A stretch of DNA of 39,386 bases from Verrucomicrobia bacterium SCGC AAA164-M04 (GTDB lineage Bacteria; Verrucomicrobiota; Verrucomicrobiae; Verrucomicrobiales; Akkermansiaceae), in assembly GCA_000383735.1 (NCBI GenBank), contig KB912082.1:12070-51455 (forward strand). The letters run 5' to 3'. Every line of letters begins with the position of its first letter. Position 1 is the stretch's first letter. The translations under genes were made by a program, and so were the position numbers. The notes under the pieces were generated by a model. The model searched no databases. It was given only the letters and a program-made list of their open reading frames with translations, and was not told the DNA's origin. Positions 17,807-27,198 of the stretch are shown here, piece after piece.

Positions 17807-19891
17807 ATGAAGCCTCCTTACATCAACCGCGAACTTTCCTGGCTTGAATTCAACCAACGCGTCCTTAATGAAGCCTTACGCCCGGACCTCCCCATTCTCG
17901 ACCGCGTAAAATTCCTCGCAATCACCGGGTCAAATCTCGACGAATTCTTCCAAGTTCGTACCGGAGGACTTCATACTCTTCACGCATCCGCACCCACCGT
18001 TCGTGACATCTCCGGTATGGATGTAGGCACCCAGCTGAGTGCAATCGAAAAACGTGTTCGCCGTTTTAAAAAAGATCAGGAAAGACTTTTTCAAAAAGAA
18101 CTCCTCCCTTCCCTCGCCAATGCGGGCCTCCCTCTGCACATCATGGCCGATCTAACCCCCGAGCAAGTCGAAAATCTTTCGCGCTACTATGAATCCAGCA
18201 TCGAGCCTTTACTTTCCCCTCTCATCCTAACCGCTGAAAACTCTCGTGAAATTATCCCCTCTCTCAGCATTTGTCTCGCCCTCTCGATCCACGACCCAAA
18301 AACATCGGAATCCCGGATTGTCATCGTCCCTCTTCCACCCGCAGTCCCCAGAACCGCACTTGTCAACGAAGGCGGCTTCGTTCTTCTCGAAAACCTCGTG
18401 GCTCACTTCTGCTCCTCTCTTTTCCCCGGTGAAGAAATCAAAGCCCACACTGCTTTTCGCCTCACCCGTAATACCGACATTCCAGCGAACGAAGACGAGG
18501 CCTACGACTTCGCAGAAGAAATTCATCAGGTCATCACCGCCCGCAGCCAATCCTTTCCGGTTCGCCTTCAAACTTCACAAGATAACGAGCTCACAAAACA
18601 GCTCATCAAACTCCTCGACCTAGATCCCCAAAAAGTTTTCCTCACTAAAAACGCACCTCTTGCTCTTGCCGATCTCTTTTCAATTGCGATGGCTGATGGT
18701 TACAACCACCTCCGCACTGCTCCTATCTTAGGCGCTGAATCACCACAAATCGACCCTACCCAAAGCATTTTTGAAATACTCGACCAAGAACAAGACATCA
18801 CCCTCGTTCATCCCTACCAGAGCTATCGCCCAGTTGTGCGCTTTATCGAAGAAGCGGCCCGAGATCCTCATGTTCTTGCGATTAAACAAACACTCTATCG
18901 CACCGCCAACAATTCCCAGATTGTCGACGCCCTCATTCACGCCGCTAAATCCGGCAAGCAGGTCACTGCGCTTGTTGAACTCAAAGCACGCTTCGACGAG
19001 GCTCACAACTTAGACCGTGCCGAAGAGCTTCGGCGCGCCGGAGCTCAGGTTATTTACGGTGTCAAAGGCCTCAAAACCCACGCCAAAGTAACCCTCGTCA
19101 TTCGTAATGAAGATGGGAAACTCAAACGCTATGTCCATCTCGGCACCGGAAACTACAACGAAATGACGGCCCGATTTTACACTGACATCTCTTATCTCAC
19201 CTGCCGCCCCGAATACGGAACAGATGCCTCTATCTTCTTTAACGCCGTCACCGGCCGCACCAAACTAGAGAATTTCCGCGTCCTCATTCCCGCTCCCACG
19301 CAAATCAAGCGCACACTCATCAGCCTTATCGAAGAAGAAACGTCGCGCGCCCTCGAAGGCGAAGAAGCCCGCATCATGGCCAAAATGAATTCCCTGCAAG
19401 ACAAGGAAATGATCGATGCTCTTTATGCCGCATCCAAAGCCGGAGTCGAAATCAAACTCAACATCCGGGGAATTTGTTGCCTCAAACCCGGCGAACGAAA
19501 AGAAGCCAAGAATATCAAGATCGTCTCCATCGTTGACCAACAACTTGAGCACATGCGCATCTTTCACTTTCATCAAGGTGGCGATAATGAAGTCTATATT
19601 TCCTCGGCCGACTGGATGACGCGTAACCTTGAAAAGCGCGTCGAGCTCATGACTCCTATTGTGGATCGGGCCTCTAAAAAACTGCTCATCAGCATCCTCA
19701 AAAGTTGCTTCCGAGATAATCAAAATGGCTATCTTATCCAGCCCGACGGCACCTCAAAACGCATCGAACGCGAAAAAGGTGAAGGTCGCTTCCGCATGCA
19801 AGATCATCTGACCCAGCTATTCGCCCGACAAGCTGCCGCCGCCCAACAAGCTCGCTCCAGCTCTCTCGAACCGCACCTCCCTAAAAACTAA
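17807..19891 (+). CDS. ppk1: Polyphosphate kinase 1
   Basis: 694 residues, the normal length. Reversibly polymerises the ATP gamma-phosphate into polyphosphate at the membrane. N-terminal domain: YINRELSWLEFNQRVLNEAL and FLAITGSNLDEFFQVR. Catalytic core: VLAIKQTLYRTANNSQIVDA, VTALVELKARFDEAHN, then GLKTHAKVTLV carrying the autophosphorylated histidine (His425 by counting), HLGTGNYNEMTARFYTD, and RIFHFHQGGDNEVYISSADW with the second catalytic histidine (His589). The short C-terminal tail is Ala/Gln-rich. It follows the Ppx/GppA-like gene, so synthesis and breakdown are probably co-transcribed, with ppk2 divergent. Confidence 0.97.
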   Translation: MKPPYINRELSWLEFNQRVLNEALRPDLPILDRVKFLAITGSNLDEFFQVRTGGLHTLHASAPTVRDISGMDVGTQLSAIEKRVRRFKKDQERLFQKELLPSLANAGLPLHIMADLTPEQVENLSRYYESSIEPLLSPLILTAENSREIIPSLSICLALSIHDPKTSESRIVIVPLPPAVPRTALVNEGGFVLLENLVAHFCSSLFPGEEIKAHTAFRLTRNTDIPANEDEAYDFAEEIHQVITARSQSFPVRLQTSQDNELTKQLIKLLDLDPQKVFLTKNAPLALADLFSIAMADGYNHLRTAPILGAESPQIDPTQSIFEILDQEQDITLVHPYQSYRPVVRFIEEAARDPHVLAIKQTLYRTANNSQIVDALIHAAKSGKQVTALVELKARFDEAHNLDRAEELRRAGAQVIYGVKGLKTHAKVTLVIRNEDGKLKRYVHLGTGNYNEMTARFYTDISYLTCRPEYGTDASIFFNAVTGRTKLENFRVLIPAPTQIKRTLISLIEEETSRALEGEEARIMAKMNSLQDKEMIDALYAASKAGVEIKLNIRGICCLKPGERKEAKNIKIVSIVDQQLEHMRIFHFHQGGDNEVYISSADWMTRNLEKRVELMTPIVDRASKKLLISILKSCFRDNQNGYLIQPDGTSKRIEREKGEGRFRMQDHLTQLFARQAAAAQQARSSSLEPHLPKN

Positions 19892-19898
19892 AATCGTC

Positions 19899-19930
19899 AA
19901 TAGCTGAAATTTACAGCTATTCCCTTCCTT
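19899..19930 (+). terminator. Possible terminator after ppk1
   Basis: AATAGCTG (19899-19906) pairs perfectly with CAGCTATT (19914-19921) around a 7-base loop, seven bases after the ppk1 stop. The following sequence is only moderately T-rich (CCCTTCCTT), so efficiency is doubtful. Confidence 0.4.
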
Positions 19931-20005
19931 AACTTTAACCGCGGCAATCTCACCCGCACTATCAAAAACTCCGCGCTTCGAAGAGGAGGTCTGAACTAGC
20001 TAGAA

Positions 20006-21283
20006 TCAAGAGAAAGCCTGCTTGATGACCTTCCCGCGATCGCCCACGAAGTAGGGGCGGCCACCGCCGGGATGAACGCGCTTTTCGATGGGCAGGCCAA
20101 GGGCGTGAGCGATGGTGGTATGAAGATCTTTTGGTCCGTATCCTTCGCCCTTGATACTGCTGGCGCGTTCGTCGGTTTCACCAATATATTGTCCGCCATT
20201 CACACCGCCACCAGCCAGCATAACAGAGAAGGCTTTCGGAAAATGATCGCGCCCTCCGCGCTGGTTAATCTTCGGAGTACGTCCGAACTCGGTGGTGAGA
20301 ACGATCATCGTTTCATCGAGGAGCCCACGATTACTGAGATCCTGAAGTAGGGCCGCGACGGGCCCGTCCATTTCGCCGGCACGGTTGGAGCCGGCGTTGT
20401 AGTTTCCGTGCTGACCATCCCAGCCGCCAAGCTGGACTTCAACATAGCGGACCTTGTTTTCGACGAGACGACGGGCAAGCAGTAAGCCACGACCGAATCG
20501 GGAATTTCCATAAAGGCCCCGTATTTCGGCGGGTTCTTTGTTGATGTCGAAGAGCTCGGTAGTCTTGTCGTCGAAGAGCTTGACTGTTTCTTCGTAAAAA
20601 TCCGCGTAAGCGCGCACATCCTCGTGAGGGAAGCCCTCTTCAAAAGTCTCGCTAAATGCCTTGGCGTATTTCATGCGACGTTCAAAGCGCTTCTTCTCGA
20701 TCTTCGGAACAAGATCTTTGAGACCACGGCTGGGATCACCGACGGGAAGCGGGCTATGATCGGGACGAAAAAAACCAGGCCCGGGATTGCCGCCACCAAT
20801 CACGATGCTGTCGGGAATAAGCTTGTTGCGGCGCCCGAGGAAATACTGGGCCCACGACCCCATCTGCGGGTGATTGATTCCCGGCTGACGGCTGAAGCCA
20901 GTATGCATGAGATAGTTACCGCCAGCATGGTCGCCGGTCTTGGTGGTCATAGAACGAACCACTGCAAACTTATCGGCCTGCTTGGCCATCTGAGGGAGAT
21001 GGTTGGAGATCTGAAGCCCGTTTGCACTCGTTGATATCGGCGAAGATCCGCCGGCGATCTCACTGGGAATTTTCGGGTCAAAGGTGTCCACATGCGGCAT
21101 CCCACCCGCCATGTAGAGAAAGATGACATTCTTGGCAGTGGCATGGGAGGCAGGCTTGATGATTTCACTCTCTTCTCCGACAGCAAAATCGGGGAGAATA
21201 GTCACCCCGAGGGCAGCGGCAGCGGTTCCGGTGAGAAAACCCCGGCGATCAATGTCATCGAATTTACGAAAAGTGTCTTTCAT
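20006..21283 (-). CDS. Tat-exported DUF1501 protein (alkaline phosphatase/sulfatase superfamily)
   Basis: 425 residues. The N-terminus DDIDRRGFLTGTAAAALGVT is a twin-arginine signal, so export as a folded protein is expected. The DUF1501 body shows KNVIFLYMAGGMPHVDTFDP, GDHAGGNYLMHTGFSR, the lone MGSWAQYFLG segment and the C-terminal LTTEFGRTPKINQRGGRDHF, the conserved pattern of this superfamily relative of alkaline phosphatases. Substrate unknown. It is 24 bases downstream of the DUF1549/DUF1553 gene on the same strand, the usual pairing in Planctomycetota and Verrucomicrobiota, and the two are very likely co-transcribed partners. Confidence 0.9.
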   Translation of the reverse strand: MKDTFRKFDDIDRRGFLTGTAAAALGVTILPDFAVGEESEIIKPASHATAKNVIFLYMAGGMPHVDTFDPKIPSEIAGGSSPISTSANGLQISNHLPQMAKQADKFAVVRSMTTKTGDHAGGNYLMHTGFSRQPGINHPQMGSWAQYFLGRRNKLIPDSIVIGGGNPGPGFFRPDHSPLPVGDPSRGLKDLVPKIEKKRFERRMKYAKAFSETFEEGFPHEDVRAYADFYEETVKLFDDKTTELFDINKEPAEIRGLYGNSRFGRGLLLARRLVENKVRYVEVQLGGWDGQHGNYNAGSNRAGEMDGPVAALLQDLSNRGLLDETMIVLTTEFGRTPKINQRGGRDHFPKAFSVMLAGGGVNGGQYIGETDERASSIKGEGYGPKDLHTTIAHALGLPIEKRVHPGGGRPYFVGDRGKVIKQAFS

Positions 21284-21307
21284 GGCAGGTGAGGTGGAAT
21301 TGGAGGA

Positions 21308-23545
21308 TTACTTGACGAAGAGAAACTCGGGAGTGTTAAGGAGCGCCCAGATGAGGTCGGCAAAGACCTCCTCGCCTCCGGAGCTCAGCTCCTTGTCAAT
21401 GAGATGGTGCTCGTTGCCAATCGCACGGCGGCTAAGAATGCTCATGAAGACGACATTTGCCTTCTCGAAATTCGAACGAAGGTTCTTCATATCGAGGAAG
21501 ATCTTGGAACCCGGTTGAGTGAGAATCTCCGTGGTGTATCCATTCATGAGCTCCATCACCTGGGGCACCGATCCTTCTAGCGAGCTAGCACGAATCACGA
21601 AAGTGCGCTGGGATTGGCCGAATTGGCTGAGGAAGTGGGCTGGATCAGAGGGTTGGGGCAACTCGGAAGCACGAGCCAGGAGAATCTTCTTTTTCTTGGC
21701 CACATTCATGAGTTCCATCATCGCCACCTCATCAGACATGCCGTCCTTTTTGAACGGGGGCCTTGTTAGGTTGGTGCCGAAAGCTCCCGATTTTTTTGGA
21801 GTCAGTTTAGCATTGAGAATGGAAATGCCCTCTTCGTTCACAAGAAGGTGCTCGGGGCGGAACTTGTCATACCTCTCAATGCGGCTGAGGAATTCCTCAA
21901 CCGACGGGGAACTCTGTCCAGCTAGATCAATGAGCTCGTTGAATTCTTCACCGGACTCAAGTTGGAACTGATTGGGGTCCCCGAGCATAAGGGTCATCAT
22001 GGAATCCCAAACCTGCTCAGCAGTCATGCGGCGCAGAATCGGTCCCGGGAAATGATAGGGCTCAGCTTCCGCAGATTTGGTGCGACTTGCGAGGCGGTTG
22101 TAGGCCTTGGTATTGACGATGACCCAGGAAAAGGCCTTGAGATCAAAGTCCAGCACAAGCATTTCCTCCGCAAGGACTTTGAGGAGTTCTGGATTGTAGG
22201 CTTTGCGCGGATCGATGTTGTAAAGGGGTTCGGAAACTCCGCGACCCATGTATTTAGCCCACATCCGGTTGGCGATATTCATCGCGAAGCGTTTGTTATT
22301 ACGAGAGGTCAACCAGGCCGCGAGACGTTCACGAGAAGTGAGGGCGGCAACCGCAGCCCCTTGTTCCTTCCCAAAAAGAACCCGCGGAGGAACTACTTCA
22401 TTCGGCACGGCATCGTCATACTCGTAGGTGGCCGGAAGGCGCATCGGACGATCCGAGACAGCGCGGACCATAAACTCGCCAGCACGGTTAATATCCCGCA
22501 AAGGACGATCGTAGCGACGAACCAAATTACGGAGCTTTTCTTTATCCCCTGCGTTCTTGGGATCGAGGCCGTTCTTTTGAACGAGATGCTGTTCGATCTG
22601 CTTGCGATTCGGGATCGCCTTGTTCTTGGGCTTGGGTCCCTTAGTGTCGAGATTAGAGAGGTAAGCTGAAAGTTCGTAGTATTCGTACTGCGTCCAATTA
22701 CTGAAGGGATCGTCGTGGCATTGCGCACAAGTGATATCGGTGCCTAGGAAGACCTTTCCCATGAAAGCGACATGATCGAGTTTCATATCCTTGTCACGAA
22801 AGTGATAACCCACCGCGGGGTTGTCCCAGATATGGCCTTCGGCGGTGATCAATTCGCGCACTAATTCGTCATAGGGCCGGTTGGTCTGGATCTGCTTTTT
22901 CAGCCAAAAAATAAAGGCATCGTTACGCAAGACCGTGCCAGGGAAACGCGACTGGATTCGTAATTGCTCCGCAAAATAATTATAGTTGTGACTCGTGTAG
23001 TCGACGGAGTTGAGAAGCTTGGTGAGCAGCTCCTGACGCTTCATGGGCTTCCGCGAGGCAAGAAAGTCTCTCGCTTCTTGGTAACTGGGAATCCGGCCGG
23101 CAAGATCAAGATAGATCCGACGGAGAAACATGTGATCGTTGAGACCTTCATTGTATTGGAGTTTTTTCTCGTCTAGGCCTTTCTCGACGGCTGCGTCAAT
23201 GCGCTTTGCCGCGAGGGCAACCAACTCAGCCTTGGCAGCAAAGCTGTGCTTGAGGACATATTCCTGATCTACTTTTGAAAGCGCCTTCAGCGGCATTTCG
23301 ACCGCCTTTCCATCCTCCAAGCGAAGGGCCACCTTGCTGGCCTTCAGCCCTATGAAGTCGGCCTCTATCGGGTTGCCGGTTGAGTCCACCCAAGTGCGGC
23401 CTTCAGCGAGATTGGTAAGAAAAACAGCCACGAATGCCGCTACCACCAACCCCCTGTGTATCCAATTCAATGAATGGGACAACGAAAGTGAACTCGCAGA
23501 TTGCAGGTTCGAATGCTTAGGAGATTTGGAAGGAAAACGAAACAT
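21308..23545 (-). CDS. DUF1549/DUF1553 protein with N-terminal SHD1-like domain and CxxCH
   Basis: 745 residues. A basic N-terminus and membrane segment (RGLVVAAFVAVFLTNLAEG, ~31-49) precede a small SLA1-homology-1-like domain (RTWVDSTGNPIEADFIGLKA to VDQEYV, ~50-97). DUF1549 follows (RRIYLDLAGRIPSYQEARDF, FAEQLRIQSRF) with one heme-type motif, CAQCHDDPF, and then DUF1553 (TSRERLAAWLTSRNNKRFAM, NRMWAKYMGRGV). Most relatives carry an N-terminal cytochrome c domain (PSCyt1) where this one has SHD1. Secreted or membrane-tethered; reaction unknown. It is first of a two-gene unit with the DUF1501 gene at 20006-21283. Confidence 0.88.
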   Translation of the reverse strand: MFRFPSKSPKHSNLQSASSLSLSHSLNWIHRGLVVAAFVAVFLTNLAEGRTWVDSTGNPIEADFIGLKASKVALRLEDGKAVEMPLKALSKVDQEYVLKHSFAAKAELVALAAKRIDAAVEKGLDEKKLQYNEGLNDHMFLRRIYLDLAGRIPSYQEARDFLASRKPMKRQELLTKLLNSVDYTSHNYNYFAEQLRIQSRFPGTVLRNDAFIFWLKKQIQTNRPYDELVRELITAEGHIWDNPAVGYHFRDKDMKLDHVAFMGKVFLGTDITCAQCHDDPFSNWTQYEYYELSAYLSNLDTKGPKPKNKAIPNRKQIEQHLVQKNGLDPKNAGDKEKLRNLVRRYDRPLRDINRAGEFMVRAVSDRPMRLPATYEYDDAVPNEVVPPRVLFGKEQGAAVAALTSRERLAAWLTSRNNKRFAMNIANRMWAKYMGRGVSEPLYNIDPRKAYNPELLKVLAEEMLVLDFDLKAFSWVIVNTKAYNRLASRTKSAEAEPYHFPGPILRRMTAEQVWDSMMTLMLGDPNQFQLESGEEFNELIDLAGQSSPSVEEFLSRIERYDKFRPEHLLVNEEGISILNAKLTPKKSGAFGTNLTRPPFKKDGMSDEVAMMELMNVAKKKKILLARASELPQPSDPAHFLSQFGQSQRTFVIRASSLEGSVPQVMELMNGYTTEILTQPGSKIFLDMKNLRSNFEKANVVFMSILSRRAIGNEHHLIDKELSSGGEEVFADLIWALLNTPEFLFVK

Positions 23546-23763
23546 GTTTGAACAAGATAAAACCGTCTACTCCCCTACACCTTAACAATCTCTAACACCT
23601 TTCCAAATTATTTCTGAGTGGACCAAAAGAAAAGTTTCGCCAAAAACCACCCTCCGAAGAAATCAGTCGCAACCTGACCAGCACCGAATCGGGATGAATT
23701 GAGGGATTTTCTATCTCTCGGATTTCAGATCAATTAAGCTTAGGAACTCGATTCAATTTCGGG

Positions 23764-25104
23764 CTAGGCCTTCACTGCCTCAATCTCACCAGAGCTATCG
23801 GCGAAACGTCTCATCTTCACACCCATCATCCGGGCCTGGGTTAGCCATAAGTTCGCAAGCGGTGTTCCTTCTGGCATATTGATGTGTTGCCCGGTTTTCA
23901 CTTGATTGCCACCACCCGCCATAATGATCGGCAGATCATTGTATTGATGGGTCGAACCATCGCCAAGGCCCGAACCATAGGTGAAGAGCGTGTTATCAAG
24001 CAAGGTGCTACCGTCGGCCTCCATGACTCCCTCCATCTTCTTGAGCAAGTAAGCGTACTGCTCCATGTGGAAGCGGTCCACTTTCAGAAGCTGCTCGATC
24101 ATTTTCGTCTGATTGTGCGACATCCCATGGTGGCTCATTGGCTTGTCAAAAAGCCCATCGAAAAGATAGGGTGTATCCCAACGCTCTGGACCCACCATAA
24201 ATGTTGCCACATTGGTGAGCCCCGATTGCAGTGCAACTACCATCAAATCACCCATCAGGCGGATATACTCGCCTCTCGGCAAGTAAGCCTCCGCAGGCTC
24301 GTCGAACGAAACCTTGGCCAACTCGCCTTTCATCGACTCCAAGCGATCCATCTGCGTTTCGATCGATCGGATGGAATCAAAATACTCGGCAAATTTCTGC
24401 CCATCGGCATATCCCAAATCTTTTTTCATCGATCGAGCATCTTCTAAAACCAAATCAGTCACGTCCCGATAGCGCTCAATCTCCTTGGTCGAAAATAAGC
24501 GGCGATACATCTTTCTCGGGTCGCGAACCGACGGAGCCAAATGCCCTGTGCCATACCACGAAATGTTATCAAAGTAGATCGACTCCTTATTATCTTTATG
24601 GCTGTTACAGCTAAACTCTAAGGTCGAAAATGGTGTTTCTTTTCCAGCTACATCTGCCACCAAATGATCCAGCGTTCGATCAAGTGGCCAGGCCGTTCCT
24701 TTAATTGTGTAAGGGGGAGCGCTACTTAGATAACAGGATGCACACTGCGCGTGTACATCAGTTCCTTGTTGGAAGGTTCGATCCATCCCCGTGATCAGAT
24801 TGATCTTATTCTTTAATCCCGAAAGTGGCGTCATCGTGGGAGTCAACTGATCTAAACTCCTAACGTTGAAATTCGGATCTTGCTTGTCGAGGGAACGTCT
24901 AAGACTTCCCAAATTTCCTTTAGGAATCGTCGCGTCTTCCTCACCTGGAAAGAAACCGCGCCTCACCACCCCGATAGGCACATAAAAGTGAGCCATCCGC
25001 TTGGCCACTCCACTGGTCAAAGTCTTCGCCCCATAACTTTCCATCCATGGCAAAGCCAGCGCAGCTCCACCCAATCCTCGTAAAAATCCTCGTCGCGTCG
25101 TCAT
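23764..25104 (-). CDS. Tat-exported DUF1552 protein
   Basis: 446 residues. The start MTTRRGFLRGLGGAALALPW is a classical twin-arginine signal. The DUF1552 body includes AHFYVPIGVVRRGFFPGEED, INLITGMDRTFQQGTDVHAQ, CASCYLSSAPP, LDHLVADVAGKETPFSTLEF, PMSHHGMSHNQTKMIEQLLK and TLFTYGSGLGDGSTHQYNDL near the C-terminus. The family has the alkaline-phosphatase-superfamily look of DUF1501 and no established function. It starts 11 bases after the stop of the DUF1592 gene, so the two form an operon, the standard pairing in these phyla. Downstream lies a 218-base gap that also serves as upstream region of the DUF1549 gene. Confidence 0.9.
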   Translation of the reverse strand: MTTRRGFLRGLGGAALALPWMESYGAKTLTSGVAKRMAHFYVPIGVVRRGFFPGEEDATIPKGNLGSLRRSLDKQDPNFNVRSLDQLTPTMTPLSGLKNKINLITGMDRTFQQGTDVHAQCASCYLSSAPPYTIKGTAWPLDRTLDHLVADVAGKETPFSTLEFSCNSHKDNKESIYFDNISWYGTGHLAPSVRDPRKMYRRLFSTKEIERYRDVTDLVLEDARSMKKDLGYADGQKFAEYFDSIRSIETQMDRLESMKGELAKVSFDEPAEAYLPRGEYIRLMGDLMVVALQSGLTNVATFMVGPERWDTPYLFDGLFDKPMSHHGMSHNQTKMIEQLLKVDRFHMEQYAYLLKKMEGVMEADGSTLLDNTLFTYGSGLGDGSTHQYNDLPIIMAGGGNQVKTGQHINMPEGTPLANLWLTQARMMGVKMRRFADSSGEIEAVKA

Positions 25105-25115
25105 CGTATCACATT

Positions 25116-27119
25116 CTATTTGTTTGCTTGGCTTGCCTTGGCCCGGAAGGGTTTACTGAAAACTACCTCACGTAAAAGTGACTTCATTCGATATCCCTCA
25201 ATAGCAGATTTTTCAACAATCTCATCGAGCGCAATCTGATCGGCTGGGCTTAATTTCCGTCCCAATGAAAAAGTCAATAAGTGCCCTGCTAATCCCCGAA
25301 CAAATCTCTCCTTCTCAAGAAGGAGAACGTCCTTAAACTCAATCACATTGGTGAATTTATGCTTTCGGAAAAGCACGCCTTCCATATTGACCTTGCGACC
25401 ATTGTCATATTTTTCACGCCACTTACCGATTGCATTAAAATTCTCTAGCGCAAACCCGAGCGGGTCAATCTGCTCATGACATCCACGACAATCAGACCGC
25501 TCCCGATGCATCGATAATCTCTCACGCAAGGTTAGATGTTCTTCACCCTCTTTAGGCTTCTCACCAAGAGTTGGAACATCCGCCGGCGGGGGCTCAGGTG
25601 GGTTATTAAAAATGACTCCCGCCAACCAGGCACCACGGGTAATTGGTTGAGTTCGCTCAGGCCCAGAAGTCATGGTCATCACCGCGGCATTCGTGATAAC
25701 TCCGCCTATGCGTCGATCCTCCACCGGCACGCGATGAAAATCGAGTGCGACCACCTGCCCACGTCGTTTCTGAGCCGGATTCCCCAGCTTCCCATAAGAC
25801 TCTTCCAAATGACCTGAACGATAAGTAAAACTAGAATCAATAAATTCTGTCACTGGAAGATTTTCAATGAGGACGGTCTCAAAGAGCAGCAAAGGCTCCA
25901 TCATCATGTGCATACTATCGCGATAAGCCAAGAAGTAGAACTCAGGAAATTTCTCGGGATCTGGAACCGACGAAATGATCCGATCCAACTGTAACCACTG
26001 GGCCGGAAATGTGTCACAGAAGCGCTTTAACTTCGGATCCTTCAGCATCCGGCTGAACTGCTTTTGGACACCTTCTTCTTTTAACAACTCACCCGACTCA
26101 GCCGCTTTTAAAAGCTCCTCGTCCGGTAGACTCCCCCAGAGAAAAAACGACAAACGGGAGGCCAACTCAAATCCATCACCATCACTTCCGGAGCCATCAT
26201 AGAGATAAAGGAACCTTGGTGAAGAAATGATGGCCGCAGCTACCAACTTCATTGCTTCTGAAAATTCAACTCCTCGTGCAAGTTGAACGTCAACGAAGCC
26301 CACATAGCGCTCCACCACTTCCCTCTTAACCCAGCCCCGGAAAGCTTTTCGCAAAAATTTCTGTAGCCGCTCACGCACCACCACTTTCACCTCCCTCTTG
26401 TCACGAGGATCGAGTATGAAAAACTCTTTCCAAATCCCAACCCGCCGCGGGCCAAAATCCTGGCTCCCTGTGATTGACTGCCCCAGCTTCAGGAACGATT
26501 CCATCAGCAGAGGTGACATGGAAAGGTGATCAGCCTGAGTGTCAAAGCCATGCTCCGCCCGGAGATCCTGTGGAAAAGCGGCGACACCCGCTAACCTAGG
26601 CTCGATCAACTGAGACTTCCCAAGCGGACGACTCCCCACCTTAACTAAATGGTCCATCTTTCCGGAAGCTGGTTTGAAATATCCCCCGTGATCGCGGATC
26701 ATTCTCTCTGGGAGACTGTAAACGGTGCATTTTAGTCCAAAAAGATCCTGCACGGCATTGTGATACTGAAAACGATTCATCCGCCGAATCGGAGTCGGCA
26801 CAAAGGCCTTCTGCTCAGAAACCGCCTCAAATCTTAAAGCCTCTAAACCAGCTAGCAGTTGCTTCCTCTCACCCAATTCAAGCGGTGGTTCATCCTCTGG
26901 AGGCATCTCTTCAAAATCGATGACATCGATAATTTCCTGCAATAGCTCGGGATCGCCTTTGAGGTGGTCTAAGTCAGCGATCTCCAAAAGGTTTACCTTC
27001 CCCTTCACTTTCCCACCCTTCCCATGGCACTGAGCGCAATTTTCGTGGAGTATCTCAAGAACCTCGGCACCATTCAGGGCGCTAAGGAAGATTAGAAACG
27101 CCAGCCCAAGAATTCGCAC
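25116..27119 (-). CDS. DUF1592-family protein with cytochrome c-type domains
   Basis: 667 residues from GTG 27119, chosen because it gives a signal peptide (MRILGLAFLIFLSALNGAEV). The N-terminal cytochrome-type domain has CAQCHGKGG at residues ~28-36. DUF1587/DUF1595/DUF1592 follow (PTPIRRMNRFQYHNAVQDLF; FLRKAFRGWVKREVVERYVG; FELASRLSFFLWGSLPDEEL), then DUF1588/DUF1585 with a second heme-type motif (CRGCHEQIDPLGFALENFNA). Probably a periplasmic or surface heme protein passing electrons to or from its Tat-exported partner DUF1552, 11 bases downstream; the reaction is unknown. It is divergent from the alpha/beta hydrolase gene across 79 bases. Confidence 0.9.
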   Translation of the reverse strand: MRILGLAFLIFLSALNGAEVLEILHENCAQCHGKGGKVKGKVNLLEIADLDHLKGDPELLQEIIDVIDFEEMPPEDEPPLELGERKQLLAGLEALRFEAVSEQKAFVPTPIRRMNRFQYHNAVQDLFGLKCTVYSLPERMIRDHGGYFKPASGKMDHLVKVGSRPLGKSQLIEPRLAGVAAFPQDLRAEHGFDTQADHLSMSPLLMESFLKLGQSITGSQDFGPRRVGIWKEFFILDPRDKREVKVVVRERLQKFLRKAFRGWVKREVVERYVGFVDVQLARGVEFSEAMKLVAAAIISSPRFLYLYDGSGSDGDGFELASRLSFFLWGSLPDEELLKAAESGELLKEEGVQKQFSRMLKDPKLKRFCDTFPAQWLQLDRIISSVPDPEKFPEFYFLAYRDSMHMMMEPLLLFETVLIENLPVTEFIDSSFTYRSGHLEESYGKLGNPAQKRRGQVVALDFHRVPVEDRRIGGVITNAAVMTMTSGPERTQPITRGAWLAGVIFNNPPEPPPADVPTLGEKPKEGEEHLTLRERLSMHRERSDCRGCHEQIDPLGFALENFNAIGKWREKYDNGRKVNMEGVLFRKHKFTNVIEFKDVLLLEKERFVRGLAGHLLTFSLGRKLSPADQIALDEIVEKSAIEGYRMKSLLREVVFSKPFRAKASQANK

Positions 27120-27198
27120 TTTAAGAATACTTTTCCCGAAACCTTCATCTTACGAGCTTTCTCTTGTCAAAACATCAATCTAATCAGAAAATCTGAAG

